Assembly (NCBI RefSeq): GCF_007988885.1 | Contig: NZ_BJUZ01000002.1 | Location: 248,001 to 312,000, forward strand | Direction: 5' to 3' | Origin: Gluconobacter wancherniae NBRC 103581 | GTDB lineage: Bacteria; Pseudomonadota; Alphaproteobacteria; Acetobacterales; Acetobacteraceae | DNA: 64,000 bases | Shown: in pieces, positions 1 to 9,368 of the stretch | How positions within the stretch are numbered: position 1 is the first letter of the stretch | Layout of the letters: each line of letters opens with the position of its first letter | The notes under the pieces: model-generated | Told to the model about the DNA's origin: nothing | What the model saw: only the letters and a program-made list of their open reading frames with translations | Databases searched by the model: none | Position numbers and translations under genes: made by a program

Positions 1-74
1 AGTGCCGGGATGGTGGCTTTGATGATGGCGACCGTCTCTGGCGTCAGCGCACCGCTGGAAGATGGGGAAGACAT
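1..74 (-). CDS. hmp: Flavohemoglobin / nitric oxide dioxygenase Hmp, N-terminus only
   Basis: Only the first 24 codons lie in the window; the gene runs off the left edge on the minus strand. The translated start contains ALTPETVAIIKATIPAL, which matches the beginning of the globin domain of flavohemoglobins. Hmp oxidises nitric oxide to nitrate using heme, FAD and NAD(P)H in the cytoplasm. The ATG at 74 is preferred over the in-frame ATG at 86 because GAGG lies six bases upstream of it. The gene is divergent from nsrR and its start abuts an NsrR-type operator, so NO-dependent derepression is very likely. The identification rests on a short stretch plus this context. Confidence 0.75.
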   Translation of the reverse strand, partial: MSSPSSSGALTPETVAIIKATIPA

Positions 75-86
75 ACAGAACCTCAT

Positions 87-109
87 AAGATGTATATTAA
101 ATACACCTT
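87..109. promoter_or_regulatory. NsrR operator between hmp and nsrR
   Basis: This 23-bp imperfect palindrome has half-sites AAGATGTATAT and AAATACACCTT around a central T, with 9 of 11 positions symmetric. It matches the published NsrR consensus of the GATGTATTT-n-AAATACATC type. It sits between the divergent hmp and nsrR start codons, so one site probably controls both genes. Confidence 0.85.
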
Positions 110-152
110 ATTAAACGTGACACGTTTCTGTCAATCTGGCAGAGACTCGCTT

Positions 153-605
153 ATGCGCCTGACTGTTCACACGGATTATGCACTGAGAACGCTGATTTTC
201 CTCGGAACTCAGCCGCAAACACGCGTCTCCATCCGCGACATCGCACAGGCTTACGGCATTTCGGAAAATCATCTGGTCAAGGTGGTGCACCGGCTGGGGC
301 AGGGTGGTTTCATCCACACGATGCGTGGGCGCGGTGGTGGCATTCTGCTTGCAAGGGACGCAAAGGACATCTGTATCGGCGAAGTGGTCCGATATACCGA
401 AGATGACATGGCGCTCGTGGATTGTGATGGAAAAAACGCCAATGGAAGGCCCTGTGCGCTCCGGCCCGCCTGCGTTCTGCGTGGAGCACTGCGCGAGGCG
501 CTGGGTGCATTTTTGGCTGTGCTAGACCGCTATACGCTTGCGGATCTGCTGACTGGCCAGGAAGCTCAGCTCTTCGGGCTGCTGCCTTCGGGCGAGCTTA
601 AATAG
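153..605 (+). CDS. nsrR: NsrR, nitric-oxide-sensing Rrf2-family repressor
   Basis: A 150-residue Rrf2-family regulator that represses NO-detoxification genes and is inactivated when NO attacks its iron-sulfur cluster. The N-terminal winged helix begins MRLTVHTDYALRTL and carries the recognition segment ISENHLVKVVHRL. Three cluster-ligand cysteines are present at residues 91, 101 and 107 (CDG...PCALRPAC), the NsrR spacing. The ATG at 153 is chosen over an upstream in-frame ATG at 90 because the family starts at MRLT and position 90 lies inside the operator. The gene faces away from hmp and is probably autorepressed through the site at 87-109. Confidence 0.92.
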   Translation: MRLTVHTDYALRTLIFLGTQPQTRVSIRDIAQAYGISENHLVKVVHRLGQGGFIHTMRGRGGGILLARDAKDICIGEVVRYTEDDMALVDCDGKNANGRPCALRPACVLRGALREALGAFLAVLDRYTLADLLTGQEAQLFGLLPSGELK

Positions 606-610
606 TCTTC

Positions 611-656
611 AAAAAAAGCAACTCTCCGCCCCGGTGTCCCGAAGCGGAGAGTTTTG
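611..656. terminator. Bidirectional terminator between nsrR and dnaJ
   Basis: A perfect 10-bp stem (AACTCTCCGC at 620-629 with GCGGAGAGTT at 644-653) has T-rich flanks on both strands: TTTT at 652-655 for nsrR and the A-run at 611-617 for the oppositely oriented dnaJ. Confidence 0.85.
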
Positions 657-662
657 CTGTCC

Positions 663-1802
663 TTAGCGGCCTTCGAAAAAGTCGCGGACCTTGGAAAAGA
701 AACCGGCGCTTTCGGGGCTGGCTTTTGCATGGTCGCCGCCTGCCTCCTGCTCAAACTCCTCAAGAAGTTCGCGCTGGCGTTTCGTCAGGTGGTGCGGTGT
801 TTCCACGGATACCTGAATGTACATATCGCCACGAGCAGACGAGCGGAGCACGGAAAAGCCCTTGCTGCGCAGACGGAACTGCTCGCCAGTCTGTGTTCCC
901 GCAGGAATACGAACCTTCGTCCGGCCTCCGTCAATAACGGGAACTTCCACTTCCGTACCCAGTGCAGCCTGCGTCATGCGAAGCGGCACGCGGCAATAGA
1001 CGTTTGCCCCGTCGCGCTGGAAAATCTGATGTGTCTGAACCGAGACATGCACATACAGATCGCCCGGCTGTACGCCTTCGCCACCAGCTTCACCCTTGCC
1101 TGAAAGGCGGATGCGGGTCCCGTCCTCGACACCAGCGGGGATATCGATGTCGATCGTTTCGGTTTTGGCCTGCGTGCCTGCGCCATGACAGACTTTGCAG
1201 GGATTGCTGATGGTCTTGCCTGAACCATTACAGGTAGGGCAGGGGCGCTCGACGAGGAAAAAGCCCTGCTGCGCGCGGACCTTGCCTGCGCCATGGCAGG
1301 TAGGGCACGTCGAACTGCCAGCATTCGGGTCCGCCGAGCCGCTTCCGTGGCAGGATTCGCACTTGACGCGGGTCCGCACTTCAACAGGCTTGGAAACGCC
1401 GGAAAACGCTTCTGTCAGGCTGATCTCGACCTGCACCTGAACATCTGCGCCGCTACGACGTCCACCGCCACGGCGGCCACCCATCATGTCGCCGAACATC
1501 TGGTCAAAGATGTCGCCCAGTCCGCCGCCACCGAAACCGCCAAACCCGCCGCCCATGCCACCGGGTCCGCCGCCTTCGAAGGCATCGTGACCATACTGGT
1601 CATAGGCCGCGCGCTTCTGATCATCCTTCAGGATGTCATAGGCTTCGTTGATTTCCTTGAATTTGTGCTCGGCAGCATCATCACCAGGGTTGCGGTCCGG
1701 ATGAAACCGCATTGCCTGTTTGCGATAAGCCTTCTTGAGGTCATCCGCAGATGCTGTGCGGGTAACCTCCAGAATTTCGTAATAGTCGATTTTCGTAGCC
1801 AT
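663..1802 (-). CDS. dnaJ: Chaperone DnaJ (Hsp40)
   Basis: A 379-residue type I DnaJ, the cochaperone that delivers unfolded clients to DnaK and stimulates its ATPase. Visible in order are the J domain with the HPD motif (residues 1-70), a Gly/Phe-rich linker (about 75-105), four CxxCxGxG zinc-binding repeats (about 145-215) and the C-terminal substrate-binding domain. Length is normal for the family. AAGGA lies six bases upstream of the ATG. It is the second gene of a dnaK-dnaJ pair. The 119-nt spacer contains GC-rich inverted repeats but no T-run, so co-transcription from the heat-shock promoter upstream of dnaK is likely. Confidence 0.98.
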   Translation of the reverse strand: MATKIDYYEILEVTRTASADDLKKAYRKQAMRFHPDRNPGDDAAEHKFKEINEAYDILKDDQKRAAYDQYGHDAFEGGGPGGMGGGFGGFGGGGLGDIFDQMFGDMMGGRRGGGRRSGADVQVQVEISLTEAFSGVSKPVEVRTRVKCESCHGSGSADPNAGSSTCPTCHGAGKVRAQQGFFLVERPCPTCNGSGKTISNPCKVCHGAGTQAKTETIDIDIPAGVEDGTRIRLSGKGEAGGEGVQPGDLYVHVSVQTHQIFQRDGANVYCRVPLRMTQAALGTEVEVPVIDGGRTKVRIPAGTQTGEQFRLRSKGFSVLRSSARGDMYIQVSVETPHHLTKRQRELLEEFEQEAGGDHAKASPESAGFFSKVRDFFEGR

Positions 1803-1921
1803 GGACGGTCCTTATCGCGAGGGCCGGAAACAAGAACGGCGCCCACCCCCTTGCGGGAACGGGCGCCCGTAGAGAAACAGTCCGGGCGGGCCTTTATGGC
1901 CTACCCGGAATAGTCGCCCGA

Positions 1922-3832
1922 TCAGTGCTTGCCGTGGTTGTCGTCGACGTCTTCGAAGTCGGCGTCCACAACGTTCTCGTCCTTGGGCGTTTCACCAGCC
2001 GCAGCGCCTTCTGCGCCCGGCTGACCTTCGCCGGCCTGATACATGGCCTGACCGACCTTCATGGCAACCTGCGTCAGGTGCTCGCTTGCAGTCTTGAGCG
2101 TCTCTGCATTGTCGCCAGCCAGAGCTTCGCGTGCTGCCGCAATCGCTGCTTCGGCTTCAGACTTCTCAGCCGCCGGAACCTTGTCGCCACCTTCGGTAAG
2201 GGACTTCTCGGTCTGGTGGATCATGCTCTCGGTGCTGTTGCGCAGTTCGACTAGCTCACGCTTTGCCTTGTCAGCAGATGCGTTTGCTTCGGCTTCCTTG
2301 ACCATGCGGTCGATGTCGCCGTCGGACAGGCCACCGGAAGCCTGGATCTTGATCTGCTGTTCCTTGTTCGTTGCCTTGTCCTTGGCGGACACGCTGACGA
2401 TACCGTTCGCATCGATATCAAACGTGACTTCGATCTGCGGAACGCCGCGCGGAGCCGGAGCAATGCCCTGAAGATCGAAGTTGCCAAGCAGCTTGTTGTC
2501 CGCTGCCATCTCACGCTCGCCCTGGAAGACCTTGATGGTCACGGCGTTCTGGTTGTCTTCAGCTGTGGAGAAGGTCTGGCTCTTCTTCGTCGGGATCGTC
2601 GTGTTGCGATCGATCAGACGGGTGAACACGCCACCCAGCGTCTCGATGCCCAGCGACAGTGGTGTCACGTCGAGGAGCAGGACGTCCTTGACATCACCCT
2701 TCAGGACAGCGCCCTGAACAGCTGCACCGATTGCCACGACTTCGTCGGGGTTCACGTTGCGGGCAGGGTCCTTGCCGAAGAACTCCTTAACGATCTCGAT
2801 GACCTTCGGCATACGCGTCATGCCGCCAACGAGGATGACTTCGTCGATCTCGCTTGTGGAAACCGAAGCGTCCTTGATGGCTGCACGGCACGGGCCGAGC
2901 GTACGCTGGATCAGGTCTTCGACAAGGCTCTCAAGCTTTGCGCGGCTCAGCTTGACAACGAGATGCTTCGGACCGGAAGCGTCGGCCGTGATGAACGGCA
3001 GGTTGATTTCGGTTTCCTTGGAGGAGGAAAGCTCGATCTTTGCCTTTTCAGCGGCTTCCTTCAGGCGCTGCAGGGCAAGCTTGTCGCCACGCAGGTCAAT
3101 GCCCTGGTCCTTCTTGAACTCGTCAGCAAGGAAAGCGATGATGCGGTTGTCGAAATCTTCGCCACCCAGGAACGTATCACCGTTCGTGGATTTCACTTCG
3201 ATCACGCCGTCGGAAATTTCCAGAACGGAAACGTCGAACGTGCCGCCACCAAGATCGTAAACTGCAACAGTGCCGGAATCGCGCTTGCCAAGGCCATAGG
3301 CCAGAGCCGCTGCGGTTGGCTCGTTGATGATGCGCAGAACTTCGAGGCCAGCAATACGACCTGCGTCGCGCGTTGCCTGACGCTGGGCATCGTTGAAGTA
3401 TGCAGGAACAGTGATGACGGCCTGCGTCACCTTCTCGCCGAGATAATCCTCAGCGGTTTCCTTCATCTTGCCCAGAACGAACGCGGAAATCTGCGAAGGA
3501 GCGTAGTTCTCGCCGCGAGCGCGAACCCATGCATCACCGTTATCGCCCTGTACGATCTCGTACGGGACCATGCCCTTGTCCTTGGCAACAGTCGGGTCGT
3601 CGTAACGACGGCCGATCAGGCGCTTGACGGCATAAAGTGTGTTGGTCGGGTTCGTAACGGCCTGACGCTTGGCTGCCTGTCCTACAAGACGCTCACCGCC
3701 CTCGGTGAATGCAACCATGGACGGCGTCGTGCGGGCGCCTTCGCTGTTCTCGATGACCCGTGTCTCGTCACCTTCGCGCACTGCAACGCACGAATTGGTT
3801 GTACCGAGATCAATACCGATGACTTTGCTCAT
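1922..3832 (-). CDS. dnaK: Molecular chaperone DnaK (Hsp70)
   Basis: A 636-residue Hsp70. The ATPase domain opens with [13 protein letters not shown] and contains the phosphate-binding [12 protein letters not shown] segment; the substrate-binding domain and helical lid follow, and the acidic tail ends with [10 protein letters not shown], as in other alphaproteobacterial DnaK proteins. It refolds stress-damaged proteins with DnaJ (next gene) and GrpE (48747-49376 in this window). AGGA is well placed before the ATG. A sigma-32-type promoter lies upstream at 3933-3962. Nothing in the sequence is unusual. Confidence 0.99.
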   Translation of the reverse strand: MSKVIGIDLGTTNSCVAVREGDETRVIENSEGARTTPSMVAFTEGGERLVGQAAKRQAVTNPTNTLYAVKRLIGRRYDDPTVAKDKGMVPYEIVQGDNGDAWVRARGENYAPSQISAFVLGKMKETAEDYLGEKVTQAVITVPAYFNDAQRQATRDAGRIAGLEVLRIINEPTAAALAYGLGKRDSGTVAVYDLGGGTFDVSVLEISDGVIEVKSTNGDTFLGGEDFDNRIIAFLADEFKKDQGIDLRGDKLALQRLKEAAEKAKIELSSSKETEINLPFITADASGPKHLVVKLSRAKLESLVEDLIQRTLGPCRAAIKDASVSTSEIDEVILVGGMTRMPKVIEIVKEFFGKDPARNVNPDEVVAIGAAVQGAVLKGDVKDVLLLDVTPLSLGIETLGGVFTRLIDRNTTIPTKKSQTFSTAEDNQNAVTIKVFQGEREMAADNKLLGNFDLQGIAPAPRGVPQIEVTFDIDANGIVSVSAKDKATNKEQQIKIQASGGLSDGDIDRMVKEAEANASADKAKRELVELRNSTESMIHQTEKSLTEGGDKVPAAEKSEAEAAIAAAREALAGDNAETLKTASEHLTQVAMKVGQAMYQAGEGQPGAEGAAAGETPKDENVVDADFEDVDDNHGKH

Positions 3833-3932
3833 ATATCAGTCCTATTCAGCGGCCCGTTCCGGCCCTGTCAGGCACCGGAGCGAACCCTCGTGATATCTGG
3901 CGGACCCATCACAGGCCCGTGTTCCGATAGAA

Positions 3933-3962
3933 GATTTAGGCAAGCCTGAGATGTGTTTCAAG
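3933..3962 (-). promoter_or_regulatory. Candidate RpoH (sigma-32) heat-shock promoter for dnaK
   Basis: Read on the minus strand, CTTGAA (3962-3957) is followed by CCTAAATC (3940-3933). This fits the alphaproteobacterial heat-shock consensus CTTG-N(17-18)-CyTATnT with one mismatch in the -10. It lies about 100 bases upstream of the dnaK ATG. The assignment is by inspection only. Confidence 0.6.
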
Positions 3963-4043
3963 GCTGTATGTCCCATCTTTTTCAGAACGTTGCATTACAT
4001 TTTACGCTTTTCACACCTTCTTCACAGGGGAGGTGCTCGGGTT

Positions 4044-5213
4044 ATGGCTTCCGCTTTGGAGCCGAATGGTCCAGTCTGGCACTTAACCATGCCAGTGTAT
4101 CGCCAGCTCCTTCCTGCCGTTCTCGCATTCTCGCTTCTGTCCCTCTCTGGCTGTGGGCCGATCGGTCCGTCACGCCTGCAGAATGACCAGCTGGAATATT
4201 CCCGTGCTCTGGGCGATGTTCAAAAGCACGAGATGCTTCTGAACATCGTACGTCTGCGCTACGCAGATCCCCCGACTTTCCTGGACACGACACAGGTGAT
4301 TGCGGGCTACAGCGTTTCCAAGAGTGTTAGCGGCGGTTTTTACGCATATCCCGCCACTGCTGTCGGAAATTATCTGTTTGGCAGCGGGAGCATGTCCATC
4401 GGCGAAAGTCCGACCTTCACATACCAGCCGGTAACAGGTCAGCAATACGCCGAGAATATTATTCGTCCGATCTCGCCTACCGTCATCATGCCCCTGAGCC
4501 TCGGTGGTCTCCCGATCGATACACTCCTGCGCCTGACTGCTCAGTCCATTGATGGGCTCTCCAATGTTCGCGGGTTGGGTGCCGGGCCGTTTGGTGGCGG
4601 CTCAGTGCGATTCTACCTTTTATTGCATGATCTGCGTCAGCTTCAGATTGCAGGCGCGATGACGGTTCGTATCACCACAGATGCGCCGCCTCCCGTCGAT
4701 GGTGATGGGGCGCACAAGCACGACGATCCCAAGCAGTCGACGACGGAGCACGCTTATCTGGTGCTTTCATCCACGTCAGACAGCAATCTTTTAAATATTC
4801 AGGCAGAAGTGCGCCGACTGTTGCACCTTGATGCGCAGTCGACTGAAGCGGAGATCGTTTACGGTCCATACCCCAAGCGTCCGGGGCAGATCGCCATCCT
4901 GACGCGCTCAATGCTGGCCATGCTGTCGCAGCTTGCATACGAGGTTGAAGTTCCCGAAGAAGATATCAAAAGCGGTCGTACGCCGCCTACGATTGGGCAG
5001 GTGGGTATCGAGAACAGGCCGGAAGTCGTAATTCATTCCGGTAAAGAGGCGCCTGAATCACGTTACGATGCCGTACAGTATAATAACCGCTGGTTCTGGA
5101 TAGATGACCGGGATTTCCAGAGCAAACTGGGATTTACGATGGTTCAGGTGCTGAGCGCATTAGCCGCGACCAGTCATGCCACGGGAGCTGTCGTGACTAT
5201 CCCTGCCGGGTAA
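4044..5213 (+). CDS. Predicted outer-membrane lipoprotein of unknown function
   Basis: I do not recognise a family. The protein has a lipoprotein signal, a hydrophobic stretch followed by the lipobox LSGC, so it should be lipidated and exported. The mature part (about 350 residues) contains serine/glycine/tyrosine-rich segments and no further membrane helices. The start is uncertain: ATG 4044 has GGAGG ten bases upstream and gives 389 residues with a long N-region, whereas ATG 4089 gives a textbook 22-residue lipoprotein signal (374 residues) but has no visible ribosome site. It stands between dnaK (divergent) and sldBA, with an AT-leaning promoter-like spacer before sldB, so it is probably its own transcription unit. 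Confidence 0.7.
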   Translation: MASALEPNGPVWHLTMPVYRQLLPAVLAFSLLSLSGCGPIGPSRLQNDQLEYSRALGDVQKHEMLLNIVRLRYADPPTFLDTTQVIAGYSVSKSVSGGFYAYPATAVGNYLFGSGSMSIGESPTFTYQPVTGQQYAENIIRPISPTVIMPLSLGGLPIDTLLRLTAQSIDGLSNVRGLGAGPFGGGSVRFYLLLHDLRQLQIAGAMTVRITTDAPPPVDGDGAHKHDDPKQSTTEHAYLVLSSTSDSNLLNIQAEVRRLLHLDAQSTEAEIVYGPYPKRPGQIAILTRSMLAMLSQLAYEVEVPEEDIKSGRTPPTIGQVGIENRPEVVIHSGKEAPESRYDAVQYNNRWFWIDDRDFQSKLGFTMVQVLSALAATSHATGAVVTIPAG

Positions 5214-5333
5214 TGGAAGTATAGGTTTTCGTATTTCTATAATTTGAAGCTCTATGTAACTACACGATATTGTCACCAGTTCGCGTCAAAAAGACGATGG
5301 TCCTCGTGAATTGATGGATTTACGGTCCACGAG
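5214..5333 (+). promoter_or_regulatory. Candidate promoter and operator region of sldBA
   Basis: A perfect -10 hexamer TATAAT (5238-5243) has a weak -35 TGGAAG (5214-5219) 18 bases upstream. Downstream an inverted repeat CTCGTG (5303-5308) / CACGAG (5328-5333) with a 19-base spacer could bind a dimeric regulator. AGGAG at 5342-5346 is the sldB ribosome site. No regulator gene lies beside sldBA in this window. Confidence 0.4.
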
Positions 5334-5354
5334 ACTGATTCAGGAGACAATATC

Positions 5355-5738
5355 ATGTCGAACAATTTTGGCAGCAGAAAACCTGCTGAATGGCTGACAT
5401 TGGCGCTCGCCATTGTCATCATTCTGCTGGGTCTACCCATGGTCATCATGGGTGCACAGCTCGCCATGCTGGGCGGCTCTGACTACTACGTCATTTGTGG
5501 AATAGTCGTTGTTGCGGCAGGTGTGCTGATTCTCATGAGCCGTCTGCTCGGAGCGTTCCTTTATCTTGCGGCTCTCGCTGGTACGTGGCTCTGGGCATTT
5601 TACGAGGTTGGCGTAGACCCGGTTGGTCTTCTGCCCCGCGTATTCGGGCCAACAATTCTTGGTATTCTTGTTGTCTGCGCCATTCCGGTACTGCGCCGTA
5701 TGGAAGCGCGTCGTACGACCGTCGGAGGAGCGATCTGA
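5355..5738 (+). CDS. sldB: SldB, membrane subunit of PQQ-dependent polyol (sorbitol/glycerol) dehydrogenase
   Basis: A 127-residue hydrophobic protein with four predicted transmembrane helices (about residues 13-33, 44-62, 65-83 and 95-112) and a basic C-terminus. In Gluconobacter the roughly 126-residue SldB precedes SldA and is needed for an active, membrane-bound polyol dehydrogenase. It resembles the N-terminal membrane domain that is fused to the catalytic domain in membrane-bound glucose dehydrogenase. It probably anchors SldA and passes electrons to ubiquinone. AGGAG lies eight bases before the ATG. Its stop overlaps the sldA start (TGATG at 5736-5740), indicating translational coupling. 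Confidence 0.95.
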   Translation: MSNNFGSRKPAEWLTLALAIVIILLGLPMVIMGAQLAMLGGSDYYVICGIVVVAAGVLILMSRLLGAFLYLAALAGTWLWAFYEVGVDPVGLLPRVFGPTILGILVVCAIPVLRRMEARRTTVGGAI

Positions 5739-7948
5739 TGCGCAGGTCTTATCTTTTCGCTACAGTTGCCAGCCTGACGCTGGCCTGTACGCCGCTTCTC
5801 GCCCATGCTCAGTTTGCCAAGCCTGATGAGCCTACGGCCGCTGTGCCGGGCCCGGGTAATGCCCACGAGCCAACAGCAGAAACCCCGGTTGAGAAGGGCT
5901 TTTTCGCGCCACCTTCCCCGTTTGCTCCTCAGAAAGCGGGTGTGAACGCCGCTAATCTTCCGGACAATCCTGCAATTGATCCTGCTGAAGTGCCTCAGAT
6001 GGCACCGCAGGAAAGCGCAGATCCGGCACGTGGAGACTGGGTGGCCTATGGCCGCGACGACCACCAGACCCGCTATTCGCCGCTGGACCAAATCACTCCT
6101 GAAAATGCCAGCCAGCTGAAACAGGCTTTCGTTTACCATACCGGCAGCTACCCGCGTGCTGGGCAGGCAAATAAATGGGCTGCCGAGACAACGCCAATCA
6201 AGGTTGGTGATGGCCTCTACATGTGTTCAGCCATGAACGACATGATGAAGCTCGACCCTACCAACGGGCACGAAATCTGGCGCTATAACGCAGGCGTGAA
6301 ATATCACTCCATTCCTTACACGGCAGCGTGCAAGGGCGTCGTTTATTACACATCATCCACCATTCCCGAGGGGCAGCCCTGCCATCATCGTATTCTCGAG
6401 TCTACGCTCGATATGCGGCTGATCGCGGTGGATGCAGACACGGGCAAGGCTTGCTCGACGTTTGGCTTCAACGGTCAGATCAATCTGATGCAGGGTATGG
6501 GCGAGTCCGTTCCGGGTTTCGTATCCATGACCACACCGCCTCCGATCGTGAATGGCGTGATCGTCGTCAATCATGAAGTGCTCGACGGTCAGCGTCGCTG
6601 GGCACCATCTGGTGTGATCCGTGGCTACGATGCCGAGTCTGGAAAATTCGTCTGGGCCTGGGACGTCAACAACCCCGACAATCATAATCAGCCTGAACCC
6701 GGCAAGCACTACAGCCGTGGTACGCCCAATTCCTGGGCTGCGATGACGGGTGATAATGCCCTGGGCCTCGTTTACGTCCCGACCGGAAATTCCGCTTCGG
6801 ACTATTACAGCGCCCTGCGTAGCCCTGCCGAAAACGCAGTATCTTCTGCCGTTGTGGCGATTGACGTCAAAACCGGTTCCCCACGTTGGGTATTCCAGAC
6901 CGTTCATAAGGATGTCTGGGACTACGATATCGGTTCTCAGGCCACGCTGATGGATATGCCTGGTCCGAACGGCGATACGGTTCCTGCGCTGATCATGCCG
7001 ACCAAGCGCGGCCAGACCTTCGTTCTGGATCGTCGTACCGGCAAGCCCATCTTGCCAGTCGAGGAACGTCCGGCCCCGTCGCCGGGTATGGTCGCCGGTG
7101 ACCCACGGTCGCCCACTCAGCCCTGGTCTGTTGGAATGCCGGAGCTTCGTGTGCCCGACCTCAAGGAGTCGGACATGTGGGGAATGTCTCCGATTGACCA
7201 GCTCTTCTGCCGCCTGAAATTCCGTCGTGCGAACTATGTGGGTGAATTCACGCCACCGAGCATCGACAAGCCGTGGATCGAGTATCCAGGCTATAACGGT
7301 GGCAGTGACTGGGGCTCGATGTCCTACGACCCCAAGAGCGGCATCCTGATTGCGAACTGGAACGTCACGCCGATGTACGACCAGCTCGTCGATCGCAAGA
7401 AAGCTGACAAGCTTGGCCTCCTGCCGGTTGATTCGCCCAACTTCAATCCGAAGGGCGGCGGCGCAGAAGGCAATGGCGCAATGTCTGAAACTCCGTATGG
7501 CATCGTCGTGACGCCATTCTGGGATCAGTACACAGGCATGATGTGCAACAAGCCGCCTTACGGCATGATCACCGCCATCGACATGAAGCACGGCCAGAAA
7601 GTACTGTGGCAGCATCCGCTGGGCACGGCCCGTGCGAATGGTCCATGGGGCCTGCCGACCTTCCTGCCATGGACAATTGGTACGCCGAATAACGGTGGTT
7701 CAGTGGTCACGGGTGGTGGTCTTGTGTTCATTGCTGCTGCAACGGACAACCAGATCCGTGCAATCGATGAGCATACCGGCAAGGTGGTCTGGAGTGCGGT
7801 CCTGCCAGGTGGCGGACAGGCCAACCCAATGACCTATGAGGCCAATGGTCGTCAGTACGTTGCGATCATGGCAGGCGGTCATCACTTCATGATGACGCCG
7901 GTTTCCGATCAGCTGGTCGTTTACGCCCTGCCTGAAAAGAAAGGCTGA
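5738..7948 (+). CDS. sldA: SldA, catalytic subunit of PQQ-dependent polyol dehydrogenase
   Basis: A 736-residue periplasmic quinoprotein. A cleavable signal peptide (about residues 1-24, ending AHA before QF) precedes the PQQ beta-propeller, which has repeated tryptophan-rich blade motifs such as GDWVAYGRDDHQTRYS and WDYDIGSQATL. In Gluconobacter this enzyme oxidises D-sorbitol to L-sorbose, glycerol to dihydroxyacetone, D-arabitol to D-xylulose and gluconate to 5-ketogluconate, feeding electrons to ubiquinone. The homology to G. oxydans SldA is evident over the whole length, with most divergence in the linker after the signal peptide. The ATG at 5738 overlaps the sldB stop; the longer in-frame reading from 5495 is an artefact running through sldB. 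Confidence 0.96.
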   Translation: MRRSYLFATVASLTLACTPLLAHAQFAKPDEPTAAVPGPGNAHEPTAETPVEKGFFAPPSPFAPQKAGVNAANLPDNPAIDPAEVPQMAPQESADPARGDWVAYGRDDHQTRYSPLDQITPENASQLKQAFVYHTGSYPRAGQANKWAAETTPIKVGDGLYMCSAMNDMMKLDPTNGHEIWRYNAGVKYHSIPYTAACKGVVYYTSSTIPEGQPCHHRILESTLDMRLIAVDADTGKACSTFGFNGQINLMQGMGESVPGFVSMTTPPPIVNGVIVVNHEVLDGQRRWAPSGVIRGYDAESGKFVWAWDVNNPDNHNQPEPGKHYSRGTPNSWAAMTGDNALGLVYVPTGNSASDYYSALRSPAENAVSSAVVAIDVKTGSPRWVFQTVHKDVWDYDIGSQATLMDMPGPNGDTVPALIMPTKRGQTFVLDRRTGKPILPVEERPAPSPGMVAGDPRSPTQPWSVGMPELRVPDLKESDMWGMSPIDQLFCRLKFRRANYVGEFTPPSIDKPWIEYPGYNGGSDWGSMSYDPKSGILIANWNVTPMYDQLVDRKKADKLGLLPVDSPNFNPKGGGAEGNGAMSETPYGIVVTPFWDQYTGMMCNKPPYGMITAIDMKHGQKVLWQHPLGTARANGPWGLPTFLPWTIGTPNNGGSVVTGGGLVFIAAATDNQIRAIDEHTGKVVWSAVLPGGGQANPMTYEANGRQYVAIMAGGHHFMMTPVSDQLVVYALPEKKG

Positions 7949-7956
7949 GACTTCCT

Positions 7957-8037
7957 GACGGACGGTTAATCCCCGTCCGTCACCGTCTGTCGTCAGAATT
8001 GGGCTCCTGTGCTAGCAATAGTCAGGAGCCTTTTTTT
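7957..8037 (+). terminator. Two hairpins ending the sldBA transcript
   Basis: The first hairpin has a 9-bp stem (GACGGACGG 7957-7965 with CCGTCCGTC 7973-7981). The second has an 8-bp stem (GGCTCCTG 8002-8009 with CAGGAGCC 8023-8030) followed by seven T residues, a classical rho-independent terminator. Confidence 0.88.
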
Positions 8038-8183
8038 GGGCAGATTTTCGCGGTTTCCCGATGAGTGATCGTGTTCGGTTGTGCAATGACCGGGCCGTCT
8101 TCAGATCAGGATGCGGGCTTCTTTCCGTTGCGAAGGTTTCGTCCGCTTGGAATGATCACTCTCAGTACGGCCTGCCCATCTCC

Positions 8184-9368
8184 ATGACCGCCCGAACTCC
8201 CGTTATCCTTCAGGTTCTTCCTGCTCTCACTATGGGTGGGCTGGAGCGCGGCGCCATTGAAATTGCCGATGCCATCGTGCAGGGCGGCGGAGAGGCGCTC
8301 GTGGCATCCCGTCAGGGCCCTTTGCTGGTTCATCTGCGGCATGCTGGCGCGAAACACCTCGCGCTGGATCTTAAGTCCAAATCACCCTTCGCCATTCGCC
8401 GCCGCGCCCGTGATCTTCAGCGGATCATCCGTGAGAATGGCGTTGATCTCGTGCATGCGCGCTCGCGTGCTCCGGCGTGGGTGGCCTGGCTGGCCTGCCG
8501 GAGGGAAGGGGTGCCTCTGGTCACGACCTGGCATGGCGTGCACGGAGCACGTTGGTGGGGGAAAAAGCGCTATAATTCAGTGCTGGCGCGTGGTGCGCGG
8601 GTGATCGCAATCTCCCGGTTCATCAGCAAGCGACTGACGGAAGAATATGGCGTGGGGCCGGATCGCCTGCGGACAATTCCGCGCGGCGCTGATCCATCGA
8701 TCTTCGATCCTGCACAGGTTTCCGGCGAACGGATTCTGGCACTTCTCGAACAGTGGAATGTCCCTGATGGCGTCAGAATAATTCTCATGCCTGCACGCCT
8801 GACGCCGTGGAAGGGGCAACGTGTCTTGGTCGCAGCGCTGGCACATTTGCAAAAGATGGATATTGCGCCCTGGGTTTGTGTCCTTGCAGGGCCTGCGAAG
8901 GATCAAAAGTTCGCAAAAGCGCTTCTGGAGCAGGCCGAGGCGCTCGGGGTTTCAGAAAATCTGCGTTTTGCAGGGACCTGCACCGATATGCCTGCTGCGT
9001 GCTCGCTGGCCTCTGTCGTGGTGGCGCCGTCGCTTCGGCCTGAGCCGTTTGGGCGTGTGTTGGTCGAGGCGCAGATGATGGGCTGTCCGGTTATCGGAAG
9101 TGCCCAGGGCGCAATGATGGAAACGGTACTGCCAAACGAAACCGGCCTTGTCGTTGCACCGGGTGATCCGGTGGCGCTCGCAGATGCTCTCGCTGCGGTG
9201 CTGAATTTGGATCAGGAGGCGCTTGATTATCTGGCGGAGAACGCACGTGCTCATGTATTGCGCCATTACACGACACGCCTGATGCAGTCCGCGACGCTCG
9301 GGGTATATGACGAACTTCTGGGCACGCAGATGCGCGCAATTTTTGATGGAAATACGCATGAGCACTGA
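8184..9368 (+). CDS. Glycosyltransferase family 4 (GT-B fold)
   Basis: A 394-residue GT4 enzyme that should transfer a sugar from a nucleotide-sugar donor onto a cell-surface glycan. The N-terminal acceptor domain contains LPALTMGGLERGAIEIADA, a glycine-rich loop. The C-terminal donor domain contains the family signature EPFGRVLVEAQ (E-x7-E). ATG 8184 (MTARTPVILQ) is chosen because the extension to 8061 resembles nothing in the family. Its end overlaps the start of a small basic-protein gene by 11 bases. Acceptor and donor cannot be told; similar enzymes act in lipopolysaccharide core assembly. Confidence 0.87.
   Translation: MTARTPVILQVLPALTMGGLERGAIEIADAIVQGGGEALVASRQGPLLVHLRHAGAKHLALDLKSKSPFAIRRRARDLQRIIRENGVDLVHARSRAPAWVAWLACRREGVPLVTTWHGVHGARWWGKKRYNSVLARGARVIAISRFISKRLTEEYGVGPDRLRTIPRGADPSIFDPAQVSGERILALLEQWNVPDGVRIILMPARLTPWKGQRVLVAALAHLQKMDIAPWVCVLAGPAKDQKFAKALLEQAEALGVSENLRFAGTCTDMPAACSLASVVVAPSLRPEPFGRVLVEAQMMGCPVIGSAQGAMMETVLPNETGLVVAPGDPVALADALAAVLNLDQEALDYLAENARAHVLRHYTTRLMQSATLGVYDELLGTQMRAIFDGNTHEH

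Noticed and set aside
1803-1921. GC-rich inverted repeats between dnaK and dnaJ as a terminator
   Set aside because: The arms are short and ambiguous and no T-run follows on the minus strand, so I do not call a terminator.
2963-3949. 328-residue plus-strand frame across dnaK
   Set aside because: It is antisense to an intact, unmistakable dnaK and arises from GC-rich codon structure; no domain is recognisable.
5495-5737. N-terminal extension of sldA
   Set aside because: The extension is out of frame with sldB but lies entirely inside it and lacks a signal peptide; ATG 5738 starts a proper signal sequence.
6353-7615. 420-residue minus-strand frame across sldA
   Set aside because: Antisense shadow of sldA with no recognisable motif or plausible ribosome site.
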